DNA of 64,000 nt, from positions 428,492-492,491 of the forward strand of contig CH003268.1 in assembly GCA_000149265.1 (NCBI GenBank), read 5' to 3'. The DNA comes from Ciona savignyi (Eukaryota > Chordata > Ascidiacea > Phlebobranchia > Cionidae). Made by a program: the position numbers and the translations under genes. Positions 1-10,539 of this stretch are shown here, piece by piece. Each line of letters begins with the position of its first letter. The first letter of the stretch is position 1. The notes under the pieces are model-generated. The model was not told where the DNA came from. It worked only from the letters and a program-made list of their open reading frames with translations, and searched no databases.

Positions 1-290
1 ATTGCCAGTAAAATATTCGCTAAAATTAATCTTTAAAATTATAAGCAAAACGTCGCACAAAATAAATCATTAGCGTATACTGGCCGTCACCTATGATCTA
101 TAATATTTATGTGATTTGTACTAACAGTACATTTTCCAAGACTAATAATAATCAGGTCAACCCAATATGGGGCCAAAAGTGCAACTTTTTAACTTGTCGC
201 TATCACTTTCTAGACATCGATGGGCTCGTCCCCAAGACCGTATTTTATATATAATCCTATATCAGTCACGCTAATCATTTGGCCTCACGT

Positions 291-645
291 TCACCCAAAT
301 GTCTTATAACAACTGCTGTTCGACCCGAAGCCAATGGATTCAACACATTCTGTACAAATGTCTTCATTGTGTTCAATAAACCAACTTCACAAAAGGACAC
401 GGTAATTAGACGACCACCACCCCCACAAGGACGAACATCCATACTCTATTTACACTATGGCCCGTATATTAATTTATTCTTTAAGAATCTATTACCTAAA
501 AGTACAGAAATTATAAAACTCACTGGTTTTTAATCTGTGAATTCTTCCAGGCTGCCCATCTTATTTGGTCTTTCGACGCAGTGATCACATTCCCTCCTAG
601 AAGAACCAATAGAACAAGCAGCAGGAGCAATTGTCGGTTAACCAT
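291..645 (-). CDS. Candidate two-exon small secreted protein, about 71 residues
   Basis: I do not recognise this gene. Seen: an ATG at 645 opens a strongly hydrophobic leader (a MVNRQ start, then a run of Leu/Val, then GGNVITASK) typical of a signal peptide. Exon 1 (645-524) ends in a good donor, CA|GTGAGT. A pyrimidine-containing acceptor ending AAG at 385 opens exon 2 (384-291), in phase, which ends at TGA. The joined mature peptide would be about 48 residues with three cysteines (ICTEC and SSCYK contexts). If exon 1 is not spliced it stops after 42 codons. A TATATAAG box lies 39-46 bases upstream of the ATG. Inferred: a short, highly transcribed secreted peptide. Another reading frame in exon 2 is also open, so the choice of acceptor is uncertain. 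No family is claimed. Confidence 0.4.
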
Positions 646-1933
646 GTTGCGATAGCAAGTGACATCAACTCCACACAATGCCACTTATATACAACTCCCT
701 GCTCCATACAGTGACAGTGACGTGTCATTAAAGTTCAGCCTTCTTGGATATTTCTGTTGGAAACTTTATGGTAATCGCAATTCGGGTGAAAGTTGATAGA
801 CAGCAGAGAAATTATATGGAAATCCTTACTTTAGATACTAAGGCCTCATCAGACTATAACCGATTTCTCCAATACAAACTTCCCGTTAATATGCATATAG
901 AGTTTTTGACTAACGACAGTCTTCACTACACTAGATATAATTGTTCTGAGTTCTCCATAGATACTTGGAAACTTCTTGCTAGTTTGCATATAGGGTAATA
1001 AGCAACTAAATATTTATTTGAATTCCTGTGTGTAAATAGAGCCGCTTTATTAGAAATTAGAATATATAACGGTCGCTCGTATGAATATTTTCCAATAAGC
1101 TTAATTGCCTTTAAGAATAATATAGACAGAACACAGAGGCAACAGTAGCAAGTAACTTGGTTTTACCACACCCGATCTACTACAAAGTATCCACTTTTTG
1201 CACACAAATTAATTAATAAATAAAAGTATCCAATTTTTACAAACACATATAAATGTTATTATATAACAAAAAACACTTACCCTTGGAATCAATACCACAT
1301 TCCTACATAGTTTCAGTGCCATGTAGTTTACTACTAAATATTTGTAAACATTTCCTGTATTATTTTTGTAAAGTTAAAATTCGTTCTTAAAGTTAAGGTA
1401 GATACAAACACACATCAAAAAATATCTACAAAACAAAAGAATTTTAACAAAAAAAGAAGAAAATCTGGTCACTTGTGACTGTAATGGCCAAACCAAAGCC
1501 AGTGAGAATTTAAATTGGCTGATTTATATTCCAAGCTAGTAAGCAATGTTGGAAAAGAGTAACAGGCTATGTGGAAAATTTAAGTCAAACGCAGTCACTT
1601 GATAAATGCTGACCTCCCTAAGTTAATTTGTTTTAAAAAAGAAAACATGTTTTAAGAAGACGGGGGTTTAGATTATTTTCGAATGATGTCGATAAAATGA
1701 AGTTGTAACCCAAGCACTTTTTCCGGCAGTACTAGTGATATTATAAGTAAATAATGCTTTCCAATTAAAGCATTTAGTTATAGGTAAAAGTCACATGCAC
1801 AAATTGTTAAACCTTGCCATTGTGAACACAATTTACCTTTGATAACCCTTAGGGTAATAATTACAAAACAGAACATTTTAGTCTAAAACATTAAATTTAC
1901 ACATATGCTCACAGAAGAAGATGAGACATATTT
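646..1933. other. Intergenic, no gene seen
   Basis: AT-rich spacer between the candidate peptide gene and the 3' end of PARP2. An 84-codon open stretch at 744-998 lacks an ATG start and resembles no family I know. The part near 1700-1930 probably holds the PARP2 3' UTR. Confidence 0.5.
684..691 (-). promoter_or_regulatory. TATA box for the candidate secreted-peptide gene
   Basis: TATATAAG on the minus strand, 39 bases upstream of the ATG at 645. This leaves room for a very short 5' leader. It is a perfect TATA consensus next to an ORF with a signal peptide, but no transcript evidence is available here. Confidence 0.45.
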
Positions 1934-3808
1934 TCACCAGTTTTGCGTAAAATGAAAGTTGACTTTCACCAAGAACCTTGGCTTGACTTGGTTGGCAGAA
2001 TACACCACATACTCATTGTATAAAAGAGCAGAATCCTTGGCACTTTCAGTGAAAACAGGCGACCCACAGGGCACTGTGACAGCATTATCAATTGTTTTGT
2101 TTTCACTTGGGTTCGGTTGAGTTTTTCCAACTCCTTTGACGCTGTGTTTCCCGGCCGGTAGTCGGTCGCCGTTGTAATCTGCTTGTAGAAGTTCGTTTGT
2201 GTTTCCAAGAGAAACCTCGCAAAGCAGTAAAAACCCATTTGTTTGACGTTGAGTCGCGAAACAATAATTTGCCGATTTTGAAACCATGTCAGCAAAATAA
2301 ATCCCCTTTCCGAACATGTATCCCGTTGATGGTGCTTCTGGTGGGGCGATTCTTAACCCTTCTCTTAAAATTCCGCACCAATTCGAAAGTCTCGAACCAT
2401 GCCACAGCAAAACACGGTTTCCAATATCGCGTTGGAATTTACTGTCACTGTCTTTGGAGACAGAGAACAGCTGATCTATTGACAGTTTATAATTCATGTG
2501 CGTTGCCGCGTGGGTGTTTGAAATGTACTCCTGGACGACTTTAAAATAATTCGACGACTTGGGCAAAGGCACAAGTTCACACTGTAAGGACTTGTAGTGC
2601 AAATCAAGCGGGTTTTCCTTCGCAGCTGAACTTGAGGAGTCGTCCATGATTTTGATGGCGATCTGGATATCGGCAAGTGCGGTGAGAAGTTCCAACTTCT
2701 CCTGCAACTCAGCGGGCGAGCGGACAACAGGGGGACATCTCATCCCAAAGTCGTGAGGGATTTTCGTGTAGAACTGACTGCACGCTTCCACCAGTGCCCG
2801 CCCAACATTATTCCTTTTGATGCAATCTTCAATCAGTTTTAAGGCTTCGTAACCAGATTTGATCTGTTTTTCAGTTAATTTCCCCAGCGGCGCTTTCTTC
2901 ACGTCATATTTCATTTCTTTCACGCTGTTTTCAAATTCTTTCATGTCAAATATAAGTTCCATTACTGCTTTCACTCTTTCGTCTAATTTCGATTCAATTT
3001 TGTTGTGGTTTTCCTTTTTTTGAACACTTTCTTGTTTTTCTTCGCCGTAATCCATTTCGAGATAATCATACTTTCCTGGAATCTTTTCAAACTCGGTTCT
3101 GCATTCCCAAAAATTTGCCGTTTTATCTTTGAATTTTTTTTCGAAAATTTCCACTGCTTTATCATGGCTCACCCTCTGCAAATTCGTTCCCGCTACCTTC
3201 CCAACACGACCCCAACGAAACCAGACGCAAAACTCCAACCCCGAATTACTTTGAAGTATCTGCAGCAAGTAATACTTGTTGTTGTTCTGGCCGATGTTGG
3301 TCTGGTTTAGCATCGCATTGAAAACATTACCCCCGGACACAAATACATGGAAACTGTCCTTGCATTCGATACAATAGTCATCCACAGGCACCACCCCTTT
3401 ATAAGTGAGTGTTTTTGTCAAAACATCAGGTTTTTTTGTCGGATTTTCTGTTTTAATTTCGGAAACTTTATTCTTATCTGCTATATTCTCTTTCTTAGTT
3501 TTGACTTTTTTCAAGATTTTTACAGAAACTTCTCCCTTAATCACTGGATCTTTTACAGATATTGGTGAATTTTCTCCTGTATTCCTGTAGTTTCTTGGAC
3601 GTGGCCGTACATTTTCACCAGTTTTTAAAGGAATTTCTTTTTTGATTTTTTTGCCTTTCATACCATCTTGAACTTTTTCATTTTTCCTTTTTGCCACTTT
3701 TTTCAAATCTTTCGAATTTGTCAAATCATTAAAATCTTGTTGGAGTTTGACGTTTATATTTAAGTCATTGCTTCTACTTTTGGATCTTGTAACTCTTCCA
3801 GTATCCAT
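1934..3808 (-). CDS. PARP2: Poly(ADP-ribose) polymerase 2 (PARP2-type), single exon
   Basis: Nuclear NAD-dependent ADP-ribosyltransferase that senses DNA breaks. 624 residues from the ATG at 3808; an open frame continues upstream but without another ATG. Order of parts: a basic, Lys-rich disordered N-terminus (1-130); a WGR domain (about 135-245) with the WGRVGK motif at 199-204; the helical regulatory domain (about 275-395); and the ADP-ribosyl transferase domain (about 400-624). The H-Y-E triad is intact: H470 in LLWHGS, Y504 in GKGIYFAD, E599 in YNEYVVY. Lack of zinc fingers and BRCT, together with the ending VNFHFTQNW, matches PARP2 rather than PARP1. The whole coding region is one exon, unlike the multi-exon vertebrate gene, so either ancestral introns were lost or this is a retrocopy. 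The frame is uninterrupted, so it is presumed functional. Confidence 0.93.
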   Translation of the reverse strand: MDTGRVTRSKSRSNDLNINVKLQQDFNDLTNSKDLKKVAKRKNEKVQDGMKGKKIKKEIPLKTGENVRPRPRNYRNTGENSPISVKDPVIKGEVSVKILKKVKTKKENIADKNKVSEIKTENPTKKPDVLTKTLTYKGVVPVDDYCIECKDSFHVFVSGGNVFNAMLNQTNIGQNNNKYYLLQILQSNSGLEFCVWFRWGRVGKVAGTNLQRVSHDKAVEIFEKKFKDKTANFWECRTEFEKIPGKYDYLEMDYGEEKQESVQKKENHNKIESKLDERVKAVMELIFDMKEFENSVKEMKYDVKKAPLGKLTEKQIKSGYEALKLIEDCIKRNNVGRALVEACSQFYTKIPHDFGMRCPPVVRSPAELQEKLELLTALADIQIAIKIMDDSSSSAAKENPLDLHYKSLQCELVPLPKSSNYFKVVQEYISNTHAATHMNYKLSIDQLFSVSKDSDSKFQRDIGNRVLLWHGSRLSNWCGILREGLRIAPPEAPSTGYMFGKGIYFADMVSKSANYCFATQRQTNGFLLLCEVSLGNTNELLQADYNGDRLPAGKHSVKGVGKTQPNPSENKTIDNAVTVPCGSPVFTESAKDSALLYNEYVVYSANQVKPRFLVKVNFHFTQNW

Positions 3809-4170
3809 TATTGCATGGATTGAATGGTATTCACAACCTTTATACACCTGCTAAAGTTAGAAGAATCATTAATAAGCGTCAGTCTACAAAACCAATTAAT
3901 CAAAAATTTACAGTTTTGTCTAGTCGAATAGCTGGGTTAGTGCGTCGCCTTTTAGCCAAACAGTTATTGAAACTGGTTCATGGCTTGTTGGTTGTTATCT
4001 ATGCAAAAACTTTTTTTTAACCTTACAGTCCAGGAAGGATCTCCAGTTTACCGAAGCAGTAACCACATTATATGCCTTATTGCATAGGCTACATGTTGTT
4101 CGGTTTATGTAACATAGTAACAATGTATCACTGAGTTACAATTACTAACTTGTTACCAGCATCCTACCAC
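3809..4170. other. Spacer upstream of PARP2 with a worn SINE head
   Basis: About 3918-3980 resembles the tRNA-like head of the local SINE (GTGCGTCGCCTTTTAGCC). The rest, including any PARP2 promoter, shows no recognisable motif. Confidence 0.35.
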
Positions 4171-4197
4171 GTTAGTCAAAAAGATATATCTTGTCAG

Positions 4198-4636
4198 ATT
4201 TGGAGCGCTTGGATCGCTTACTATACTTCGTAATTACAAAAGCCATGATATTAATGTTAGGGTTGGGGTTAAAGTTCGTTCTGGGGTTGAGATTAGTGTT
4301 TGGGACAAGGTTAGAATTACTTTCCATAGCAATCTAAGTGATCCAAGAGATCCAAGCGGTCCTGTAGTATTTAGAGGCACCCTAAAACTACACGGTACCT
4401 CTAAATACTACAGGAGCGCTTGGAGCGCATGAAGCGCTTAAATCGCTTGGATCGCTTGGATCGCTTACTATACTTAGTAATTACAAAAGCCATGATATTA
4501 ATGTTAGGGTTGGGGTTAAAGTTAGTTCTGGGGTTGAGATTAGTGTTTGGGCCAGGGTTAGAATTACTTTTCATAGCAATCTAAGTGATCCAAGCGATCC
4601 AAGCGCTCCAAGCGGTCCTGTAGTATTTAGAGGCAC
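4198..4636. mobile_element. Two tandem copies of a hairpin-armed MITE-like repeat
   Basis: Copy 2 (4394-4636) opens with GGTACCTCTAAATACTACAG and closes with its inverted match ending TAGTATTTAGAGGCACC. Copy 1 (about 4198-4380) lacks the left end. Just inside the ends are short tandem blocks of a 9-bp unit: TTGGATCGC on the left and GCGATCCAA on the right, in different numbers in the two copies. The arms would fold into a hairpin with variable length. The middle carries TTAGGGTTGGGGTTA-like sequence. Both copies are followed by AAAACTACA. No coding capacity. Confidence 0.6.
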
Positions 4637-4656
4637 CCAAAACTACATACCGTACT

Positions 4657-4944
4657 CCGGCCCGTCAGTCTAGCGGTTAAGTGCGTCGCCTTTCAATGGA
4701 AAGGTTGCAGATGCGAAACCGGTCGCTAGCTAGGTGTCCTTGGGCAAGGCACGTAACGGATATTGCCTGGACCCAGGGGATTAATGGGTTCTACCAAATA
4801 GTAGGAACGTTTCCATACACAACACACTGTAATAGCTCCGGTAACCCGACGGTGGGCGCGAGGTGATCTGACGATTGCCCGTGTGATAACCCCCTTGGTT
4901 TTCCCATTCACGGGGATAAACATGAATATCCTATCCTATCCTAC
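4657..4944 (+). mobile_element. tRNA-derived SINE, full-length copy
   Basis: The head has a pol III A box (CAGTCTAGCGGTTAAG) and a B-box-like region (GGTTGCAGATGCGAAAC). The body is shared with copies throughout the window, and the tail is a run of TATCC. Length about 290 bp. This is the reference family for the other SINE entries. Confidence 0.85.
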
Positions 4945-5173
4945 CGTACATACGGTATTGAAAAACAAAACTTTGCTTAACATTTACGAGCTGGTGCCCA
5001 TCTGTAAATATGTAATTTTTCATTGAAAAAACAGCTAGAAAGCATAATCCACACCTTTAATTTAAAAAGCTCTGATCCACTATTACAAAACTACACAGCA
5101 AAACAAATAAAAATTGGCGCGAAAAGATGCTGTTTCTAATCTACCAACAACGGGGAATCACCACGATTGTAAC

Positions 5174-5657
5174 CAGGGTTGCCAGACGCTAAGTACGCTT
5201 TACGGCCAAACTGTTTTTGCTTTACGGCCAAAATTCGGCCAAGTAGTATCAAGTGCAAAATAAACTATTTAATTTAGCAAATTGGGCTATTTATCTCTTT
5301 ATTTGTTGCAAAATTGTATAATTTTAATTCCCTCCAGATTTGTTAAACCCGTTCAACTACTATATTGGAATGCCTACCGTTATTATTTTATTTTAAAACG
5401 TCATAATCAGCTTTGTGATTCGTGAATGAGACAGTTGATATTAATTTATTTCCATTTTCTGTCTCTCTTTTTGCCTTTTTTCTACTTTAGCGTAAAAATA
5501 ATATGACGCTTCGGCCAAAAACTTGACAATATGCTTATACGGCCAAATTCGGCCAGATTTTTCCGCACGGCCAAACTATTTTTTTGGCGTCCAGGACGAT
5601 TTTGGTACGGCCAAATTTCTGATATTTGGCCGTGAAAAAGGCCAAATGGCAACCCTG
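5174..5657. mobile_element. Non-autonomous hAT-type DNA transposon (MITE)
   Basis: 484 bp bounded by inverted ends CAGGGTTGCCA and TGGCAACCCTG and flanked by a perfect 8-bp direct repeat ATTGTAAC (5166-5173 and 5658-5665). The 8-bp duplication and the CAGGG ends are hallmarks of hAT elements. The subterminal regions carry many copies of ACGGCCAAA in both orientations, the usual place for transposase-binding repeats. There is no transposase ORF. Confidence 0.88.
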
Positions 5658-5831
5658 ATTGTAACTAATCCAAATTCCCGCGTAAAGCAACACTACGCGC
5701 GTCAGATCCGGTCGCACATAGAAATCGTTGCAACGGATTTTGTGCCGACTATTGCACACTTCTTAAGGACGGTCATGTGGCCGTATGATTAACACGACCG
5801 ATACATATACAGAATTGAATGCAAAAAAGGC

Positions 5832-6286
5832 TGTAGCAAATTCGCGGCTTGTGTATTATTTTTGCACATTATATTAAGTTTTTTGAAATTGTTTAAGTAA
5901 GTTGTATTGCATGCTGCACATCTGCGAGCGTCTGTTCTAAAAACCCGTTTGTACCTCACTTCCTGTGCGTGTCAACGGGATATAATCCCCATGCCATATG
6001 TTTTGCAAGCTGATGTTTTGTGTATAAAGTCTTTGCATGAAATATTATCGAAAACGCGTTTTGGAATAAAGACCGAAAATAAATCGCCTGCTCGGGCGCG
6101 GCTCCGAGCATGTTCAGGCAACCAGTTTAACTGTATGTGTTTTACTGTATCAGCTAATAAGATACAATTCAGAAACCTTCCGAGACGGAGTCAATTCGGA
6201 GTCTAATTAGTTGGAGAATTCAGGTCAGGTTCAGTGCTATAACTATAAGCACGCAAAACAACCACAAAAGAACATGATTCTCCACA
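5832..6286 (+). repeat. 5' LTR of the compact gypsy element
   Basis: 455 bp, starts TGTAGCAAATTCGCGG and ends GATTCTCCACA. Nearly identical to 7666-8120. Confidence 0.85.
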
Positions 6287-7665
6287 GTGGTGAATCTCCA
6301 ATACGTGTTTGAACACGCAGGTCTATTTACCAAGAAAAATGTGTTGGCAAAACAATCGCTTCAATTTTCCGATGCCAACAGAAAAGCCGCAAGTGAGGAT
6401 TTGTTGGTTTCATAAACATTTTGGTAACCGAGCACGAAAATGCAACCCAGGCTGCAATTGGTCTGCAATCTACAGAAAAACAGCAAGAACAAAACCAAAA
6501 ACAACACTACAAATGTCAAGCCCGGGATATTTCCATGCGAAGTCCAGTTTATTTTTTGTTGAAGACGTCGCAAATAACTTAAAGTTTATGGTGGACCCAA
6601 GAACATCAGTTTCTCTTTTACCCAATTTAGAAGACACACGTTCTATTTTTTACCAACGTTCCGGAAAACTACAACTAAGCGAAACGAACTGCCCATCAAC
6701 TGGAAACAAGGAACTAGACGTTTGCTTACAAGGTGTGGGATCTTTTAAATGGAGCTTTCAGATCGCAAACGTTCGCCATCCCGTGATTGGTCTGGACTTT
6801 ATAAAGCGTTTCAATCTCATTGTGGACGGGCGAAGTGGCCGTCTACGTCGTCGTCCGGAAGAAACGAATACCGCGCCACCCAGCATAAAGCACAAAGAAG
6901 ATACAGTGGATCGAAGGGAAGCGCTGAAAACGCCAGAAATCATGGGTCCAATAAAGAAACCATCATATGCGAGCAGCACAAACGAAGAGGAAAACAATAT
7001 TTTCGACATTTTGGTCGAGTCGGAAAAGACTTTTTTTCACGACACGCGTCGCAAACCTGAGCGATCACCTGGGCTCACGTACTTACAAGTTTGTCGTTTT
7101 CGTGGTGGCCGTTTCGTCTATGAGACGGATCTTTGACTGTCACCGAGTTGTTCAGCGTTTTGCTCAAGGATTGGTGAGAAATGTGAATAGGGTATACGAT
7201 CACGACTAAAGCATTATTGATTATTACACGAGTATTGAATATCGTCTAGAGTGGCCTATTTTATATGAGTATTTTGTGTCTACTGGGTATGTTATTGCGT
7301 GTCGAGGATGCTCCACGCCGACTATTTTTTATACGAATATGTTTTTTTGTATATTGTCCATATAGCGTGATTTGCGTCTGAATAATGCTTTGGTCTGATT
7401 TTTTGCCCTCTGCATGGACCGCCAATGCTTTGGCTTAGCGAATAACCTGATAGTTATTTTATAGGCCCTATACAAAAAACCTTGTTCAGTTTATTTTACA
7501 GATGTCATCCACATTTCGCCATCGATGAAACCCAACCTATTCGATTTATTGAAAAATGATTTTCGCGCCACCATTTGAAAGCCGCGAATTCCTACAATAA
7601 TTTATATGGATCCCATAGCGGATTAATAGTTTTCAAAAATTAAAATTTGGGGGTAAAGGAAGCTA

Positions 7666-8120
7666 TGTAGCAAATTCGCGGCTTGTGTATTATTTTTGCA
7701 CAATATATTAAGTTTTTTGAAATTGTTTAAGTAAGTTGTATTGCATGCTGCACATCTGCGAGCGTCTGTTCTAAAAACCCGTTTGTACCTCACTTCCTGT
7801 GCGTGTCAACGGGATATAATCCCCATGCCATATGTTTTGCAAGCTGATGTTTTGTGTATAAAGTCTTTGCATGAAATATTATCGAAAACGCGTTTTGGAA
7901 TAAAGACCGAAAATAAATCGCCTGCTCGGGCGCGGCTCCGAGCATGTTCAGGCAACCAGTTTAACTGTATGTGTTTTACTGTATCAGCTAATAAGATACA
8001 ATTCAGAAACCTTCCGAGACGGAGTCAATTCGGATTCTAATTAGTTGGAGAATTCAGGTCAGGTTCAGTGCTATAACTATAAGCACGCAAAACAACCACA
8101 AAAGAATCTGATTCTCCACA
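7666..8120 (+). repeat. 3' LTR of the compact gypsy element
   Basis: 455 bp, nearly identical to 5832-6286 and preceded by a polypurine tract. The AGGC target duplication follows at 8121. Confidence 0.85.
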
Positions 8121-8346
8121 AGGCCTACACACTTTTGTTTTGGTTCAATTGTTTTTAACTAATTGCCAACATGTTATCGCGGTTTTGTTTGTGCATTATA
8201 TGCCACTTACTTGAATTGTTTTAATTTTATTTTTCCATGACGTGTCTTTACTACGACTGTGCTATATTTTTTGCCGTATTTTTGGTATATAGGCATTTTG
8301 CCTATATTCGGTCAAATGCGTAGATGGCATATAGCGTTTTTATGTG

Positions 8347-9335
<989 letters not shown>

Positions 9336-9358
9336 TCAAAAAAATCGCGCTCGCAAAA

Positions 9359-9531
9359 ATGAATCAAGAAGAAAACTTGGATATTTCGGAATATAACAGG
9401 TTGTCGAAGGTTGATTTCAGTGGAAATTTAATTAAATTAGTACAAAGCCACCCGGTTTTGTAGATTACAAAAAATCTTAGATATAAAAAGATGAACACCC
9501 AAAATCGTTGGGATATTAAAAAACAACAATA
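9359..9531 (+). pseudogene. Broken MADF-domain fragment
   Basis: From an ATG at 9359 the translation runs through SGNLIKLVQSHPVL, the classic start of a MADF (Myb/SANT-like DNA-binding) domain. It meets a TAG at 9461-9463. The MADF pattern can still be followed past it as DYKKS and then YKKMNTQNRWDIKKQ, ending near 9531. The family normally continues with a Tyr-Asp after HPVL, so the stop replaces a conserved position. MADF proteins occur both as host transcription factors and as partners of Harbinger-type transposons; the source here is unknown. Confidence 0.5.
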
Positions 9532-9786
9532 GAAACAAAAAAAATGTTTTTGTTTTATTTCGGGCTTTTCGGGGATCTTTTAAATAATGTATATTTCATT
9601 GTTATTAAAAAAAAACTTAAAAAAACACACAATAAACTGCCTAAAATGAGAGAAAATGATGGGTGTGCCTATAGCACCCCTGCTTTTTCCGTATAAGTTT
9701 TGGTGGCGGATTGCTATGGTAGGGGCAGGTGCATTTGGCTGCTGCTCGTCGCTTTGCTAAAAGTTTACCTTAGTCTAACGCATGGG

Positions 9787-9915
9787 TGTCCGACAGGTTA
9801 GTCTAGTGGTTAAGTGCGTCGCCTTTCAGCCGAACGGTTGAAGGTGCGAAACTGGTCGCTAGCTAGTCTGTTGTGTCCTTGGAAAGGCACTTTACGGACA
9901 TTGCCTGATTCAAAC
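9787..9915 (+). mobile_element. SINE, head half
   Basis: tRNA-like head and following body of the local SINE (GGTTAGTCTAGTGGTTAAG). The rest is replaced by unrelated sequence, with a possible worn tail near 10120-10145. Confidence 0.7.
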
Positions 9916-10539
9916 TGAGAAAGGGACATTACATACCGCGTTTTCCATTAGAATAAACAGTAGTTTCCAATGGCCAAATAACTTGGTGTGTTGGTAAGCA
10001 ATTAGTGGAATTTACCCGAACCCTATGAATTAAATGGATTCTACTAAATTTAATGAGCATATTAATTATACATAACAACACACAGTCATTTAATGTGTAA
10101 TAATGTTTTTGCCTTTTTCCATTTATATCCCAACCTATCCTAATTAGCAAGTTGTTTCGAATGGTAGTGCAATTTTCCACCGGAACAAATGATCTATCAC
10201 CGATACTAAGCTATTTAATTCAGTTTTAAATTAGGCTGAACGGCTGAATAGTTTAAAAAATAGTAAATAATGAATTATATATATATTATAATTATTTTTT
10301 AATTGAGCCAAATATGTTAAAAAGTCGATAAGGAAAACTTATGAAATTGACCTAAATGTTCTTACTTACACATATACTTAAATGAGCTTTTCTACAAGAA
10401 AAGCAATAATGAATTTTACTAATTCAATTTTGCCTGGGGTCTTATACCCGTGGCTCCCAAGGAAGGCTGCGGCCTTACAGCAGTGCTTTAGATTCCTTAC
10501 ACTCATTTTTTGCTAAACCGCATTTTGGTAAATCTAATA
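9916..10539. other. AT-rich spacer, no gene seen
   Basis: Contains a worn SINE tail (CCTATCCTAA near 10135) and otherwise no recognisable structure. Confidence 0.4.

Larger units (their letters stand above)
5832..8120 (+). mobile_element. Compact Ty3/gypsy LTR element, non-autonomous
   Basis: Two direct repeats of equal length (455 bp), TGTAGC...TCCACA, bound a short interior. The element is flanked by the 4-bp repeat AGGC (5828-5831 and 8121-8124). A purine-rich tract (GGGGGTAAAGGAAGC) precedes the 3' LTR. The interior has one open region (6309-7136) with a gypsy-like zinc knuckle (CWFHKHFGNRARKC) and a retropepsin-like segment. No reverse transcriptase or integrase is present, so it could only have moved with help from a relative. 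The two LTRs look nearly identical, which implies a young insertion. Confidence 0.85.

Noticed and set aside
744-998. 84-codon open frame near the left edge
   Set aside because: No ATG start, no recognisable domain, AT-rich composition.
2197-3590. Several open frames opposite or overlapping PARP2
   Set aside because: Shadows of the PARP2 coding sequence in other frames.
4258-4320. TTAGGG-like run suggesting telomeric sequence (also 4501 and 12184)
   Set aside because: Only one or two imperfect units inside a dispersed repeat; not an interstitial telomere.
4670-4735. tRNA-like sequence with A and B boxes, seen in many places
   Set aside because: It is always followed by the same SINE body and TATCC tail and would not fold as a proper cloverleaf with an acceptor stem. 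Called SINE heads, not tRNA genes.
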